Assembly (NCBI RefSeq): GCF_947172395.1
Contig: NC_069102.1
Coordinates: 5,796,442 to 5,860,441 of the forward strand
Source: Bicyclus anynana
Lineage: Eukaryota; Arthropoda; Insecta; Lepidoptera; Nymphalidae
DNA: 64,000 nt
Reading direction: 5' to 3'
Shown: positions 53,013 to 63,830 of the stretch, piece by piece
Layout of the letters: each line of letters begins with the position of its first letter
How positions within the stretch are numbered: the first letter of the stretch is position 1
Program-made: the position numbers and the translations under genes
Notes under the pieces: model-generated
What the model was told of the DNA's origin: nothing
The model's database searches: none
Seen by the model: the letters and a program-made list of their open reading frames with translations, nothing else

Positions 53013-53265
53013 ACAAACATTATAACCAAATAACATATGCTATATTTTATCCCCGTATACTCACGGAAACAGGAACTAAGCTGGTATAACCACGGGGCAT
53101 TTGTTAGTATTTCCATAAACTATTTCGAATAATACACAAGAACGGAAAGGCTAACAAAGAACGTTTCCTTCATTATTATGATTGCCAATTATTTCAGTGT
53201 ATACGTGCAAACAGGCGTTACACAATACGCGCCTATTTGTGAAATGGATTTAACGTATTAGTCTG

Positions 53266-53862
53266 AGATCCGGCATTATAAATGTATACCCTCATCTGTT
53301 ACTTATTAGTGAAATGAAAACACTAAAGACATTACTGATTAAAAAACAAATGATAGATAATATTCACAGTAACACATTGCACATAGGTTGCCTCAAATTA
53401 GTAAATATATCAAAATAGTCAAATTGCGTCCAGATAAAATTTATATACAATATCTAGGAAACCGTATACTTAATTAAGCATAAAATAAGCTTTCATTTGA
53501 CATATTTAATGACTAAATAACTGATGAGGTATAAATAACATTTACTCAGCTGTTTATATCTGGCAACCCCACAGTTTCAGTGGTGAAAGCAGGTAACCTT
53601 CACGTTTTCAATTTTGTTAAGTATACTAATTTGATTAGTGCAAAATCTTTTTCAAATTATGGTTAATTTGAAAACAAAAGAAAGTTCATTTTATGCTTAA
53701 TTTAACTCGTATAATCAAAAATCATTTAATACTATCCGGTCGGAATTTAGCTAGATAACCTATTGGAATATGTCAATGTGAATAGTTTTTCCTATGAACC
53801 TGACCTATTTCTTATCCCAAATAAGTAGTAGATGAGGGTATATAGTTGTTTTGCCGGATCTC
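53266..53862. mobile_element. TIR element (AGATCCGGC family), about 597 bp
   Basis: The left end AGATCCGGCATTATAAATGT with 'ataccctcatctgttactta' is the inverted repeat of the right end 'agtagatgagggtatatag' with CCGGATCT. It shares ends and parts of the core with 27311-27947. It has no transposase frame. Confidence 0.85.
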
Positions 53863-54084
53863 GTACTATAACGTATGTGGAATAGTCTACAATTTTCCCA
53901 TTTTCCGGCGTTTGCCAGCAATGCGACATAGCTTCGTGGTTAAATTATAGCTAACCCGACGCTAGATTGTAGCAAATTAATAATTATTGTCTATAATTTA
54001 GCTCGAATCAACCTTTATTGTGTAGGTTCATGATCGTTAATAATTTCTTGTTGTAATAATTGTTTCTTGTGCGTGGTTCATATT

Positions 54085-54265
54085 TGTATGAAGACCTGTC
54101 TCGTTAATCCAGTGGTCTATTTCGCTTTGGATCACGAGGTTCTGGGTTTGAGTCGTGGGTCGGCTTTTAAACATTGAGCTTTTTTTCTTATATATATTTT
54201 TATAAATTCTTAGCCCAGAATTGGGAAGACCATATCTCAGAGATTAAGTAAAGTCATGTTATTAC
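54085..54265 (+). mobile_element. Further tRNA-like SINE family, one copy
   Basis: 'cgttaatccagtggtctatt' (A-box-like) and GGTTCTGGGTTTGAG (B-box-like), then 'cgtgggtcggcttttaaac' and an AT-rich body to 'tctcagagattaagtaaag'. It has the layout of tRNA-derived SINEs but is not one of the three common families here. Confidence 0.55.
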
Positions 54266-56202
54266 TATATATGTTATGCTATTTACTGCAAAAAAAAAAT
54301 AACAAAGCAAGCGGTAATGTACCAGGATTAACAAAGATATATATTCATTGTCCTTATGAACTTTTACAAAATGAAGCCTGCTTTTGCTGCTGCCATTCAA
54401 GTGCTTAGACTAGATTTTATTAGATTATTACCAATATGTAAAATTAATTTTTCCATGAACATTTTTTTTTTCTCTATTGTAAAGTACCAATTTGGTAATT
54501 CATAAAATTACGATCTAGTCTACTTATGTGAATAATTAGTAATTTAACTTTAACCTAAACTTATAATATATTATTAATATGCTAAGAAATTGTCCAATAA
54601 CTTAATCTTAATCTTTCACTAACTATTACATCTTTACACTTAGTTCACGTGATCTTCCATGCCATGAACATCTATATAGAAAATTTTAATCCACATACAA
54701 TGTTTATAAAATTAAAAGCAACCTAAGTAAGCAAAAAAAAAAGCCACTCGTAGAATTGTTGTAACGTTAAATACGAAAATTATACGAAGAAATTTACAAG
54801 CAATCTGGAAATTATTCCGCTTTCGAGAGAAAATATACACGTGAAAAAGCTAAAGTAAAACGTTACCGTATACTGTACGGACGGCGCAACGTCGGGCAAC
54901 TAGGTCAAGATGTCAACTAGCCGGTGCCTTGCATCAAAGAGGTTGCGAACTTTTTCACCCGTGAATAGATTGTATGAATGCAGCTCTCTCGGCTCATCAT
55001 TTTGTGATTAAACATTCAAAATCGTCGGTACACTTGCTCTTGAAACTGAAATAATATTGCGTGTTATAAACACTAAAGAATAATATAAATCTTTCAGAAT
55101 GGTTATGGATTTGTAATGTCTATTCTCAGAATACAGAAAAACACCTAAGCGTATTGATAAGGAACATTTTCTTTATCAATACGATGAATGGACGAATGAC
55201 GTGAATGGACGTTCACTGTGTATGGACCTCCAAAGACTGTTTTATACTCGTCCACAAATTGTTTGCCTATAATGTATCTTATTTGAATTTAGACTTATTT
55301 TTTAAGCTATATATACTTTATAGGATGCCAAAATTAAAATGTCACTAACAACGAAGTTGCCATGGAAACGAGTGATGTCACAGCGATGTAACTTTACAGA
55401 ATGCCAAGGCTGATAGACTAAAGAGTCTATCCCGAGATGTTGAAATGGCGACTCCGCACCGGATAGCGCAGTGTGAACTGCCGAGGTGCCGACTGGTGCA
55501 GGTGTTATTGGCCATTGTGTTTGCAACTAAAGGCCCATGTTTAGCTGTCAATTCACATCGGCTGATGTAATGTAGTCTGCATAAGCACACTCAGAGGCAC
55601 AATTATCCGCCCACTTTAAAATACTCGCGTCATATTAAAGTGGTGTGCTTCTGATTATAGTTTACAGTTTTGAATCCATTAGAAAAATTTTAAGTTATCT
55701 AATTTTTATATGAATTATAGGTGTTCAAAGACTGGGCCAGTTACTATAGCTTACAAGAATTAGTTAAGTATTATTTACTTAGGATCAAATTACCAAATCT
55801 ATGGACCTGATTTTACCACGAATCAAATCGCAAGCTTTAGCCAGTTTAATAAAGATTTGTTTACTTCAAAAATGTCTCCAATATCACAGCTTTATAATAA
55901 AGTCAAGATATTCAGAGGCGCAATATAACGAGATTTCGAGTATAAAATGTACAAAGCATAGTGTATAACTTATCGACTCAAAGCGAAGACATTTTACGCT
56001 TGGAAAAATCAGTTTTATTTCTGTGAACGGTAACGGAAAGTATAGAGTAAATCGTCTGGTAACTTTGCGGCTTATTTTGTGCTGCCGCAGACCACGTTTC
56101 CTCAACTTCTACATTTGCTTACTGTGGTTACTGAAGGAGAAACTATTTACAATCCGTTAGTTTTTAGAATCTTGATAAAATTTGTTTCTAGTTTTGAAGA
56201 TA
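54266..56202. other. Intronic DNA, nothing recognised except a LINE scrap
   Basis: Near 55190-55250 'gtgaatggacgttcactgtg' and 'gacctccaaagactg' resemble the RTE 3' end, badly degraded. The open frames at 55302-55590 and 55884-56105 have no recognised domain. Confidence 0.4.
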
Positions 56203-56259
56203 AAAACCAAATGGCCTTTGCTAATTAAAGATAATTAACAAACTAAGCCATTTGGTTTT
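56203..56259. repeat. Perfect 13-bp inverted repeat
   Basis: AAAACCAAATGGC (56203-56215) and its exact reverse complement (56247-56259), with a 31-base loop. It is an intronic hairpin. Confidence 0.85.
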
Positions 56260-56374
56260 GTTTTTTTTTGTGAAACAATTTTCTTTTAATCATCGCTGAA
56301 TTAACGCTTGTTTGGTTTGAACTTGATGTTAATTTACTTTAGCGTGTTCGTATAAATAGCGATTCATTCACCAT

Positions 56375-56676
56375 TCATTATCAAGCCATATTCGGCTCAC
56401 TGCTGAGTTCGAGTGTTCTCTCAGAATGAGAGAGGTTAGGCCAATAGCCCACCACGCTGGCCCAATGCGGATTGGCAGATTTCACACACGCAGAGAATTA
56501 AGAAAATTCCCTAGTATGCAGGTTTCCTCACGATGTTTTTCCTTCACCGTTTGAGACACGTGATACATAATTTCATAAAATGCACACAACTGAAAAGTTG
56601 GAGGAGCATGCCCCGGACCGGATTCGAACCCTCACCCTCCGGAATCTGAGGCAGGGGTCATACCCACTCACGGCAC
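56375..56676 (-). mobile_element. Metulj-like SINE, near full length, minus strand
   Basis: From 'tcattatcaagccatattcg' to the tRNA-like head ('catacccactcacggc', with a deletion in the A-box part). The B box is GGTTCGAATCC. Sequence is close to the window's consensus. Confidence 0.88.
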
Positions 56677-57132
56677 AACTAACATGTTATTTAGTTTTGA
56701 GATATTAGTATAGATAAGCAAAAGAAATATTGTGAAATACTAAGCTGAAGATGGAAACTAAGAAAACCTAATTTACTAGCAAAATCACTAGTAAAATAAC
56801 GCTAGATCATAAACCTAAAATGACCTATCCCTCCATAATGTAGTAAACTGTCCTAAGAAATTCCATGTTCATACAAAAAGGTTCTGACGTGGATCTTAAT
56901 AATATCTTTGAAGGGGCTTATGCTTCCAGGAGACCCAAAATAATAATAAATGACTTCACCTTTTGTCTGTTCCCTACGAGCCTTGTATTGTTGGCGGGAT
57001 TTTTGATATTATTAAAGGACTCGACGAGGGTATTGTTATCAAAATGCGAGAGGGGCTTGTAAATTGCTCGATCCGGCTAATCAATGTTGATCCAAATTGG
57101 TGATTGGCTGGCTCAGACTAATTACTTATGGA

Positions 57133-57245
57133 CTATAGTCTGGCAAGTTCGTTATAATACTCCCATGATATGCGGGCGACGGGCGGAAAGACTGCGTGGG
57201 TGTGAAAAGAAGTGACGTGCATCAGTCGTGGGTTTTGAATCATCG
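57133..57245 (+). mobile_element. MITE of the CTATAG-TGGCA family, left part
   Basis: CTATAGTCTGGCAAGTTCGT then 'actcccatgatatgcgggcg' as at 59250. The right end is missing after 'catcagtcgtgggttttg'. Confidence 0.75.
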
Positions 57246-57514
57246 CTACAACCAACACCCCGCCCCGTCTTTAGAGAGTATCTTCTAGGCAAATGCCTTC
57301 ACCTAAGGCCATGTCTACGTTTACCTTAAGGTCAAGCATGAGCCCACATAAAAATGGTTCTTCGTGGTACCAGAATTAACCTTTTTTATAATTATTATTT
57401 CTATTTCATATAGGTCAATCTCTAATAATAATAGTACATAATTATTCATCTATCAATACGCCCAAGACATCGACGTCCTACGAGTATCTTAATTTATGCT
57501 ACTTTTATAATATA

Positions 57515-57702
57515 CTAGGTAACGCCGCGCGGTTTCACCCGCGTGGTTCCCGTTCCCGTATAAGTATGGGAATAATATATAGCCTATAGCCTTCCTCGAT
57601 AAATGGGTTATCTAACACTGAAAGAATTTTTCAAATCGGAACAGTAGTTCCTGAGATTAGCGCGTTCAATCAAACTCTTCAGCTTTATAATATTAGTATA
57701 GA
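57515..57702 (-). mobile_element. Helitron-like element, full length, minus strand
   Basis: Minus-strand TC at 57701-57702 and CTAG at 57515-57518, A and T flanks, 3' hairpin CGCGGGTGAAACCGCG, body close to consensus. Confidence 0.9.
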
Positions 57703-58560
57703 TTTACCTACCAATTTTCAGTATTAAATAACTTAGCTGACTATGCAAAAAAAATGAGCCATCCCTCTTTGCAACTGAAGGGTCAATTAAGCTTAATTAG
57801 GTTAATTATTTATTTAGATGAATTAGCATGAAAAGCGGATGGAAATGGTTGACCCAAATATCTCACAATACAGCTCTAACGATCTGTCAGTAAGCTTACT
57901 GAGCTTACCGCGCGATTGAGATTGTGGACAGACGTAATTAGATGTTTTGTTGATTAAAATGATGAGAGATATGAAAGAAAGCCCTTTAAATGGATATGTC
58001 ACACAATGTAATTTGAAAGATTATTTGTTTTTGGAGTTTACTCCTTAAGAATCGATTTTTCTTAAATAGTCCCTGGTAGGATAAATATTATATGGGCAAA
58101 ATTTGATGAACGAATGACAGCGTTACGTTTATCGCCTTTTTACGTTGCGGCCTGCTGCTCCTCAGTTGCGCACCTTTCACTAAGTACACACGTAAGTGTT
58201 GAGACGTACATAGTGTATGCTGCGGGTCAACATACACCTATTTAGACAGTCGATCTGAAAGAGTAAACTCCATTCGTGCGTCGAAGCTGACACACTTTTG
58301 ATCATTTTTAGTTTCACTCGTACGGCGGTCTATTTATATACGCCGTTTAAAAGTTTAAAAAAAAACAAAGTTTAATAAAAACCAATATACTTATTTGTAA
58401 AAAACCAATGTACTGTTTTATCTTAAGTGCTTGAAACAAACGGGCGCTTAGCACTCGAAGATAGGTACCCACAGGTCTCAAGTTAATAACAGTTTGTTAC
58501 TCTGTAAATTATGTCCAAATTGTTTTTCCTGCCATTATTATTATAATTTATGTTTATAGA
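57703..58560. other. Intronic DNA, nothing recognised
   Basis: No repeat of the main families and no exon was recognised. 'gtttactccttaagaatcg' and 'gaaagagtaaactccattcg' suggest a weak inverted pair (58036/58258), too degraded to call. Confidence 0.35.
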
Positions 58561-58563
58561 GGA

Positions 58564-58758
58564 CTAGCTGACGCCGCGCGGTTTCACCCGCGTGGTTCCC
58601 GTTTCCGTAGAATTACGGGGATAAAATATAGCCTATAGCCTTCCTCGATAATGGGCTATCTAACACTGAAAGAATTTTTCTGATCGGACCAGTAGTTCCT
58701 CAGGTTAGCGCGTTCAATCAAACAAACAAACCCTTCAGCTTTGTAATATTAGTATAGA
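58564..58758 (-). mobile_element. Helitron-like element, full length, minus strand
   Basis: Minus-strand TC at 58757-58758 and CTAG at 58564-58567, A and T flanks, intact 3' hairpin. It directly abuts a SINE scrap on its right. Confidence 0.9.
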
Positions 58759-58759
58759 T

Positions 58760-58880
58760 GAGAGGTGTTAGGATAATAGTACAATGCGGATTGGTAGACT
58801 GGACATACGAAGAAAATTGAGAAAATTCCCAAATATCCTTCCGCGTTTGAGATACGTGATATCTAATTTCTTAAAATGCA
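58760..58880 (-). mobile_element. Metulj-like SINE fragment, minus strand
   Basis: 'gagaggtgttaggataatag', 'caatgcggattggtagact', 'cgtttgagatacgtgatatc', 'taatttcttaaaatgcaaat'; both ends are missing. Confidence 0.75.
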
Positions 58881-59249
58881 AATAGATCAGTATTGTAATT
58901 AATAAATATTTTGTTCGTGACTGTATCCAACAAAAGTTAGATATCAACTTGAGACGTTAATCATTCTGTAATTTATCACACCAGTTAGTACTCTGTTAAT
59001 CACTAATGACTGATCCCGTCGCCGCGGAGAATTAACTTGGCTCAATACCATTAGCGAGCTCTTTGTTACTTGTTGTCCGTGTTTTGTATCAATATTTATT
59101 ACTAAAATGCCAGAGGTGACGCCTGAATGCGCGTGGGTGGAACCTTTGTCAAGCGAAAAGGGAGAAAAATAAACCGTATTCAATAAACGACAGCGTTGCA
59201 AAATGACACGAGATCATTGTCCACTAATGTATTATGTGGGAAACTGGGA

Positions 59250-59430
59250 TATAGTCTGGCACGTTCGTTGATGACACTCCCATGATATGCGGGCGACGAG
59301 GGGAAAGGGGGGCGCAGGTGTGTAATTGTGCGTGCGGGGAAGTGAGGAGCATCAGTCGTCGGTTTTTTATTCGTCGCCACGGACCGTGCGGCTCGTCGGT
59401 AGTGTTACGAACGAAATTGCCAAGCTATAG
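59250..59430. mobile_element. MITE with about 30-bp TIRs (CTATAG-TGGCA family)
   Basis: The left end 'tatagtctggcacgttcgtt' and right end 'aacgaaattgccaagctata' are imperfect inverted repeats of about 30 bp. The GC-rich core (gcgggcgacgaggggaaagg) has no open frame. Partial relatives are at 57133 and 19391. Confidence 0.85.
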
Positions 59431-59444
59431 ATAAATAACGTATG

Positions 59445-59668
59445 TTTTGGCTGGTGGGAGGCTTCGGCCGTGGCTAGTTACCACCCTACCGACAAAGACG
59501 TACCGCCAAGCGATTTAGCGTTCCGGTACGATGTCGTGTAGAAACCGAAAAGGGGTGTGGATTTTCATCCTCCTCCTAACAAGTTAGCCCGCTTCCATCT
59601 TAGACTGCATCATCACTTACCATCAGGTGAGATTGTAGTCAAGGGCTAACTTGTAAAGAAAAAAAAAT
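59445..59668 (+). mobile_element. SINE (third family body) with GTTTTGGCTGG 5' junction
   Basis: It starts 'gttttggctggtgggaggct' and continues to 'ctaacttgtaaagaaaaaaa'. The tRNA head is replaced or lost at the same point as in the copies at 34820 and 17650. Confidence 0.88.
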
Positions 59669-59849
59669 TAAGTAGTAGTAAAATGACAATTTTCGATACT
59701 ATTTTATGCTAATCTGTGCTTATAATGTGCATCTGAATGCTTTCGTCCAAAAATTCTTGCATCGTGTACCCAATGTCGCAAAAGTATTCACACACTATGT
59801 GACTACGGCGACTAGTCGACGTGATCGCAATAAGTATTGTTTGCCTGCG

Positions 59850-60095
59850 GTCAGACTGACTAATGAGGACTGACTGACGAAGGCTGAAAGTCTCACAGCG
59901 GGCGATGGAACGAGCTATGCTAGGAGTGTCACTACGTGATCGAATCAGACATGAGATTCGCAGAAGAGTAATGTTACCGACATAGCTCAACAACAAGTCG
60001 CAGGGATTCGCTGGATGCAGACGGCTCGGGATCAGGATGTTTGGAAGTCCCTGTTTGGAGGTCTTGCAATGGAGTCATCGGCTGATATGATGATA
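59850..60095 (+). pseudogene. RTE-type LINE ORF fragment, plus strand
   Basis: ERAMLGVSLRDRIRHEIRRR is encoded from about 59907, followed by a frameshift and stop. Then 'gggattcgctggatgcag', 'ggaagtccctgtttggagg' and a 'gctgatatgatgataatgac' end. It is the same part of the LINE as at 22318-22770 but in the opposite direction. Confidence 0.8.
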
Positions 60096-60160
60096 ATGAC
60101 GACAGGCCTTCAGTTGTAACTGCGCAATTTTAACTGTACAGTTTTGTAACCTAAAAGGAT

Positions 60161-60371
60161 TCATCATCATCATTATCAACCCATATTCGGCTCACTGCTG
60201 AGCTCGAGTCTCCTCTGAGAATGAGAGAGGTTAGGCCAATAGTCCACCACGCTGGCCCAATGCGAATTGGCAGACTTCACACACGCAGAGAATTAAGAAA
60301 ATTCTCTGGTATGCAGGTTTCATCACGATGTTTTTCCTTCACCGTTTGAGACACGTGATATTTAATTTAAA
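60161..60371 (-). mobile_element. Metulj-like SINE, 5'-truncated, minus strand
   Basis: From the (TCATCATCATCATTATC) tail to 'gtttgagacacgtgatattt'. The head is missing. Sequence is close to the consensus. Confidence 0.88.
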
Positions 60372-60850
60372 AAAAGATAAAAGGATTACCTACTGGACAT
60401 TTTTGATTTTATGATAGTTCTTGAATATGTTCACATTGCAGGAAGGTGGGAAAACGAAAGCTCTAGTGGCATTTGAGATATTTTTAAACAATCTCTAGTC
60501 AAAAAAAAAAGTTACTTTTGAGTAAAAAATGAATATGAAAGTACAAATGACGACAAATATTTATTCAAGTCCATGAAAATTGCTTTACTCTTTGCTTTTG
60601 ATCTCGGCTTATCCCGGGAATGCAATTTCGATCGTGCCTGTATCTAATGACTAAAGTTTGAGCGTAGCACCCTGGAGTCACACTGTATCAAAGTTAAGTG
60701 GTTTCATCGCCAGCAGATTATTTTTCCAGGACAGAGGTTGTATTCTATAAGACATGTGGATTTGGAGCTAAGAACCACCATACTTCTCCAATCTGGTTTG
60801 GCGGGCTTAGGGTGATATTTTTACACTCCTAACGATAACCATCAGATGTT

Positions 60851-61000
60851 CAGTGGCGTGCACATCATAGATGCGAAAAAGCACTGCCTACCCGATGGCT
60901 CAATACAAACCTATGTTGGACCATAGAATGCATAGTCGGAAAGGAAGTTTTCTTATAGTGCATACCCATACCCTAGTTGAAAACCTTAAGCAGGCCACTG
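60851..61000. mobile_element. hAT-like MITE with 8-bp target duplication
   Basis: The terminal repeats are CAGTGGCGTGCA and CAGGCCACTG, the short CA.TG-type ends of hAT elements. CAGATGTT precedes (60843-60850) and follows (61001-61008) the element, an exact 8-bp duplication. 150 bp, no coding. Confidence 0.85.
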
Positions 61001-61014
61001 CAGATGTTAATGAT

Positions 61015-61232
61015 AAGGACCTGAGACTGTAGCCATTTGGCGCGTCGATTCTCTTTCTGCAACCGAACACGCTTCGAGAATTAAGAAATGTATGGGAATG
61101 ACGTCTGCTATCGACAGGTACGTGACAAAGTTATCGATCGGATCTGGCATACCCATATATTTTTGTAGTTTTCGAAGCGTTAGCGTTTGTAGAAAGAGAA
61201 TCGACATGCCACATGGCTACAGGCCCTGAGGC
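61015..61232. mobile_element. MITE with about 55-bp inverted ends
   Basis: 'tgtagccatttggcgcgtcg' and 'attctctttctgcaaccg' on the left match, inverted, 'cgacatgccacatggctaca' and 'gtttgtagaaagagaat' on the right. Inner parts 'cacgcttcgag' and 'cgaagcgttag' also pair. There is no coding capacity. Confidence 0.85.
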
Positions 61233-62594
61233 TGAGGCACATAGATTAATATTTGAGAAGTTAATAGTTATTATTGATACTTGGACAGGAATGTAATTAA
61301 TTGGCTGAAATATAGTTGGATACAGATACAGATAAAGTAATTATTAATTAATTAAATATGCGATCGATGTGGATGTTCTGAGGTTCTCTGTCTACGTTCC
61401 TCGACTTCAGTGTATTGTGTGGTAGAGGTAGCTTGAGTGATCAACCCCGACATATACAATATTAATTTCGCATAGTACATGGAATAAGGGTCTGAAATTT
61501 ATCGATACTAACTAATAAAAGTTAAGGATTTCGTCAAAAACGTTGTCGACCATTTTGTTACGTCACTATGTAACTAAACGTCAAACTAATAGGGATGATG
61601 ACAGTTTTTTTTATTGTATATAAATTAAGAGTATGCTAATAGTAAAGTATTTTTTTAAAAGTAACTGGGTATCTGCGACCATTACTTTCGGAGCTATAGA
61701 GATTTAAAGGGTCAGATTTGCGGTGCGGTGATATCTTTGTTATTTGTGCGTTTATGTTTATAGTTACTATATTAAAAAATGTCACATTTAATGTAAGGAA
61801 GCTAAAACTGTAAGAATTTTTATCTAATTACTATAAAAGATTTTTAATAGATTTTGAAATTTTATAATTTTATTTATTTTGCAAATATCTAGACAATCTT
61901 TGCTTTTTATGTATAAATTAGTTAACATTGACCTTATTTACCCGAATGTATCATAAAAATTAATATATTCAATCCTAGTCCCCATCGTTATTACAAAAAA
62001 AAATATTTTTATCAAACGCTCCGTTTTCAAAGGGTGCTAGGATTTCTTATAGTTCCGTCATATTTGTCAGTCAGATCAGATGAGGACAAAATATTTCGGA
62101 AAAAAATCCAGGCAAGCGAAATCGCGTGTATGTGCTACTTTATAGTATTAAGTAGTACGAGCAAACAATTTGCTTTGTCATCGCATTACATTATACTATT
62201 TCAAATATTAAAAGAAATGTGATTGTTCACTCCATTAGCTCCCTTTCGCTGTTTCAATAAACTGTAAAAGCTTTAAGCTTTTAAGCCGGTGCCTACTCGA
62301 CTGCGGAAACCTCGTGGGTGACATAATTACTTTGGAATAGTTCTAAAATCTGTTTCTACCTTAGTGAGTGACATAGAGCATTGTAATAAGCTAGTTGACT
62401 CTTTTTTTTAAATGGTCTAACATAGTTCAATAAAATTCTACTCGAATGAAAAAAAAATACATTTTTTTGAGAGGTGAGGCGAATTTTAGATTTTAAAGGA
62501 AATCCGCTTACGAGTATAACGAAATCTTTAGCCGAGAATATATATCTATAACTACATATTATAAAAATAAAGAAATAAATATACTAAATTTAAA
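61233..62594. other. AT-rich intronic DNA, nothing recognised
   Basis: The open frame at 62034-62222 has no known domain. 'ctgtaaaagctttaagctttt' at 62262 is a short hairpin (AAAGCTT). Confidence 0.4.
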
Positions 62595-62955
62595 TTATAT
62601 CTAAAGGCTCAGGCGTCGTAGAATTCGTCCGAATCGACGATCATAGGTAAAGTGCCCAGAAGGCTGGCAGTATTGCCACGTTGTATGGCAATACTAATTC
62701 TTTGGCCTAAATATAGGCCAGCCTTCTGGTCACGGGAGGTGTCGATTAAAGCTTTGCAATTTCTTTGTAAAGAAAGCGTGTACTCGGACCCCACGGTCCT
62801 AGTGGTTCGACCGCAAACGGCTCAAATATGTAATCTCCGACGAGATTGCTATATTTGCGCCGCTTGAGGGTCTCTGCTGATGCAGCAGCAGCGTCCGCAC
62901 ATCCCATCGTGCCAGGAAGATGTGAAGGCGCAAGGGTGTCTACGCAAGTCACGTC
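62595..62955 (-). pseudogene. Retroelement ORF fragment, C-terminal, frameshifted
   Basis: The minus strand encodes TCVDTLAPSHLP, RRKYSNL, YIFEPFAVEPLGPWG, and then, in another frame after a shift near 62755, LGQRISIAIQRGN and LLGTLP, followed by a stop at about 62609. This order of motifs is the C-terminal end seen in proteins of certain non-LTR retroelements in many animals; I do not know the clade for sure. Only about 110 codons are left. Confidence 0.55.
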
Positions 62956-63830
62956 CCGATTTTAAATATGTTTTTGACAATACGAGCCAAAATGCCTGTC
63001 GGTCGTGATGGTCTATATTTCAACTGTTTCATGACGTCACGTTTGACAAAAATATTAGTTATACTTAACGTCAATTAGTTTGGCGTTTAGTACCATCAAG
63101 TGACATTGTGACGTCACGAAATGGACGACAGTGTTTTTGAAGATTGGAAAATTTAAAAAATACATGATTTTTAAATTAACTTTTATAAGAAATCCTTATC
63201 TTTTAATAATTAATATCGATATATTTCGTACCCTTATTCCATGTAACACGAAATTTATATTGTTTGTTTTTGATATGAGTCAACTACCCTATTATAATAG
63301 CATAAGGTATTTCCTTAGGTGCAACCTTAATCTACATAATATCTGTGAGGAAAACCCTACTTATTGTCAATAGTATTGACATTATTTTTGACTTTGTGTG
63401 GACATTCCATACATACTATGGGTTTTTCGTGGTGTGGTTGCATAAATACTTGAGGTCACACGAAAATACTCTGGATTTTTAGTCTTTCATATAGAATAAC
63501 ACAATTTAACATTACACATGGGAAGCCAGGTAGGTTGATTAAAATATTAGTATTATATTATTCACATGAAAACGAAAATCCAATTTATCCGATTACCTTT
63601 AGTTGTAAATAATGAAAACAAATTATTTAGAATAATTTATGTGAACAGATTATGTAGGAGCAGATTTATGCGATTGGAATATAAATAGCATTGATATAGA
63701 AATGGGAAACCAATACAAGTATACGTACTTATTCTTTTTAGTGGACTCAAAGGTGATTACAAATATAAGAAAACTAATGTCGAACAAAGGTTATGATTCA
63801 CAACACTTGTCAGGACAACTTAATTAACAA
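62956..63830. other. Intronic DNA, nothing recognised
   Basis: AT-rich. The open frame at 63131-63373 starts at TTG and has no recognised domain. GTGACGTCAC-like strings occur at about 63034 (tgacgtcacg) and 63110 (tgacgtcacg). Confidence 0.35.
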
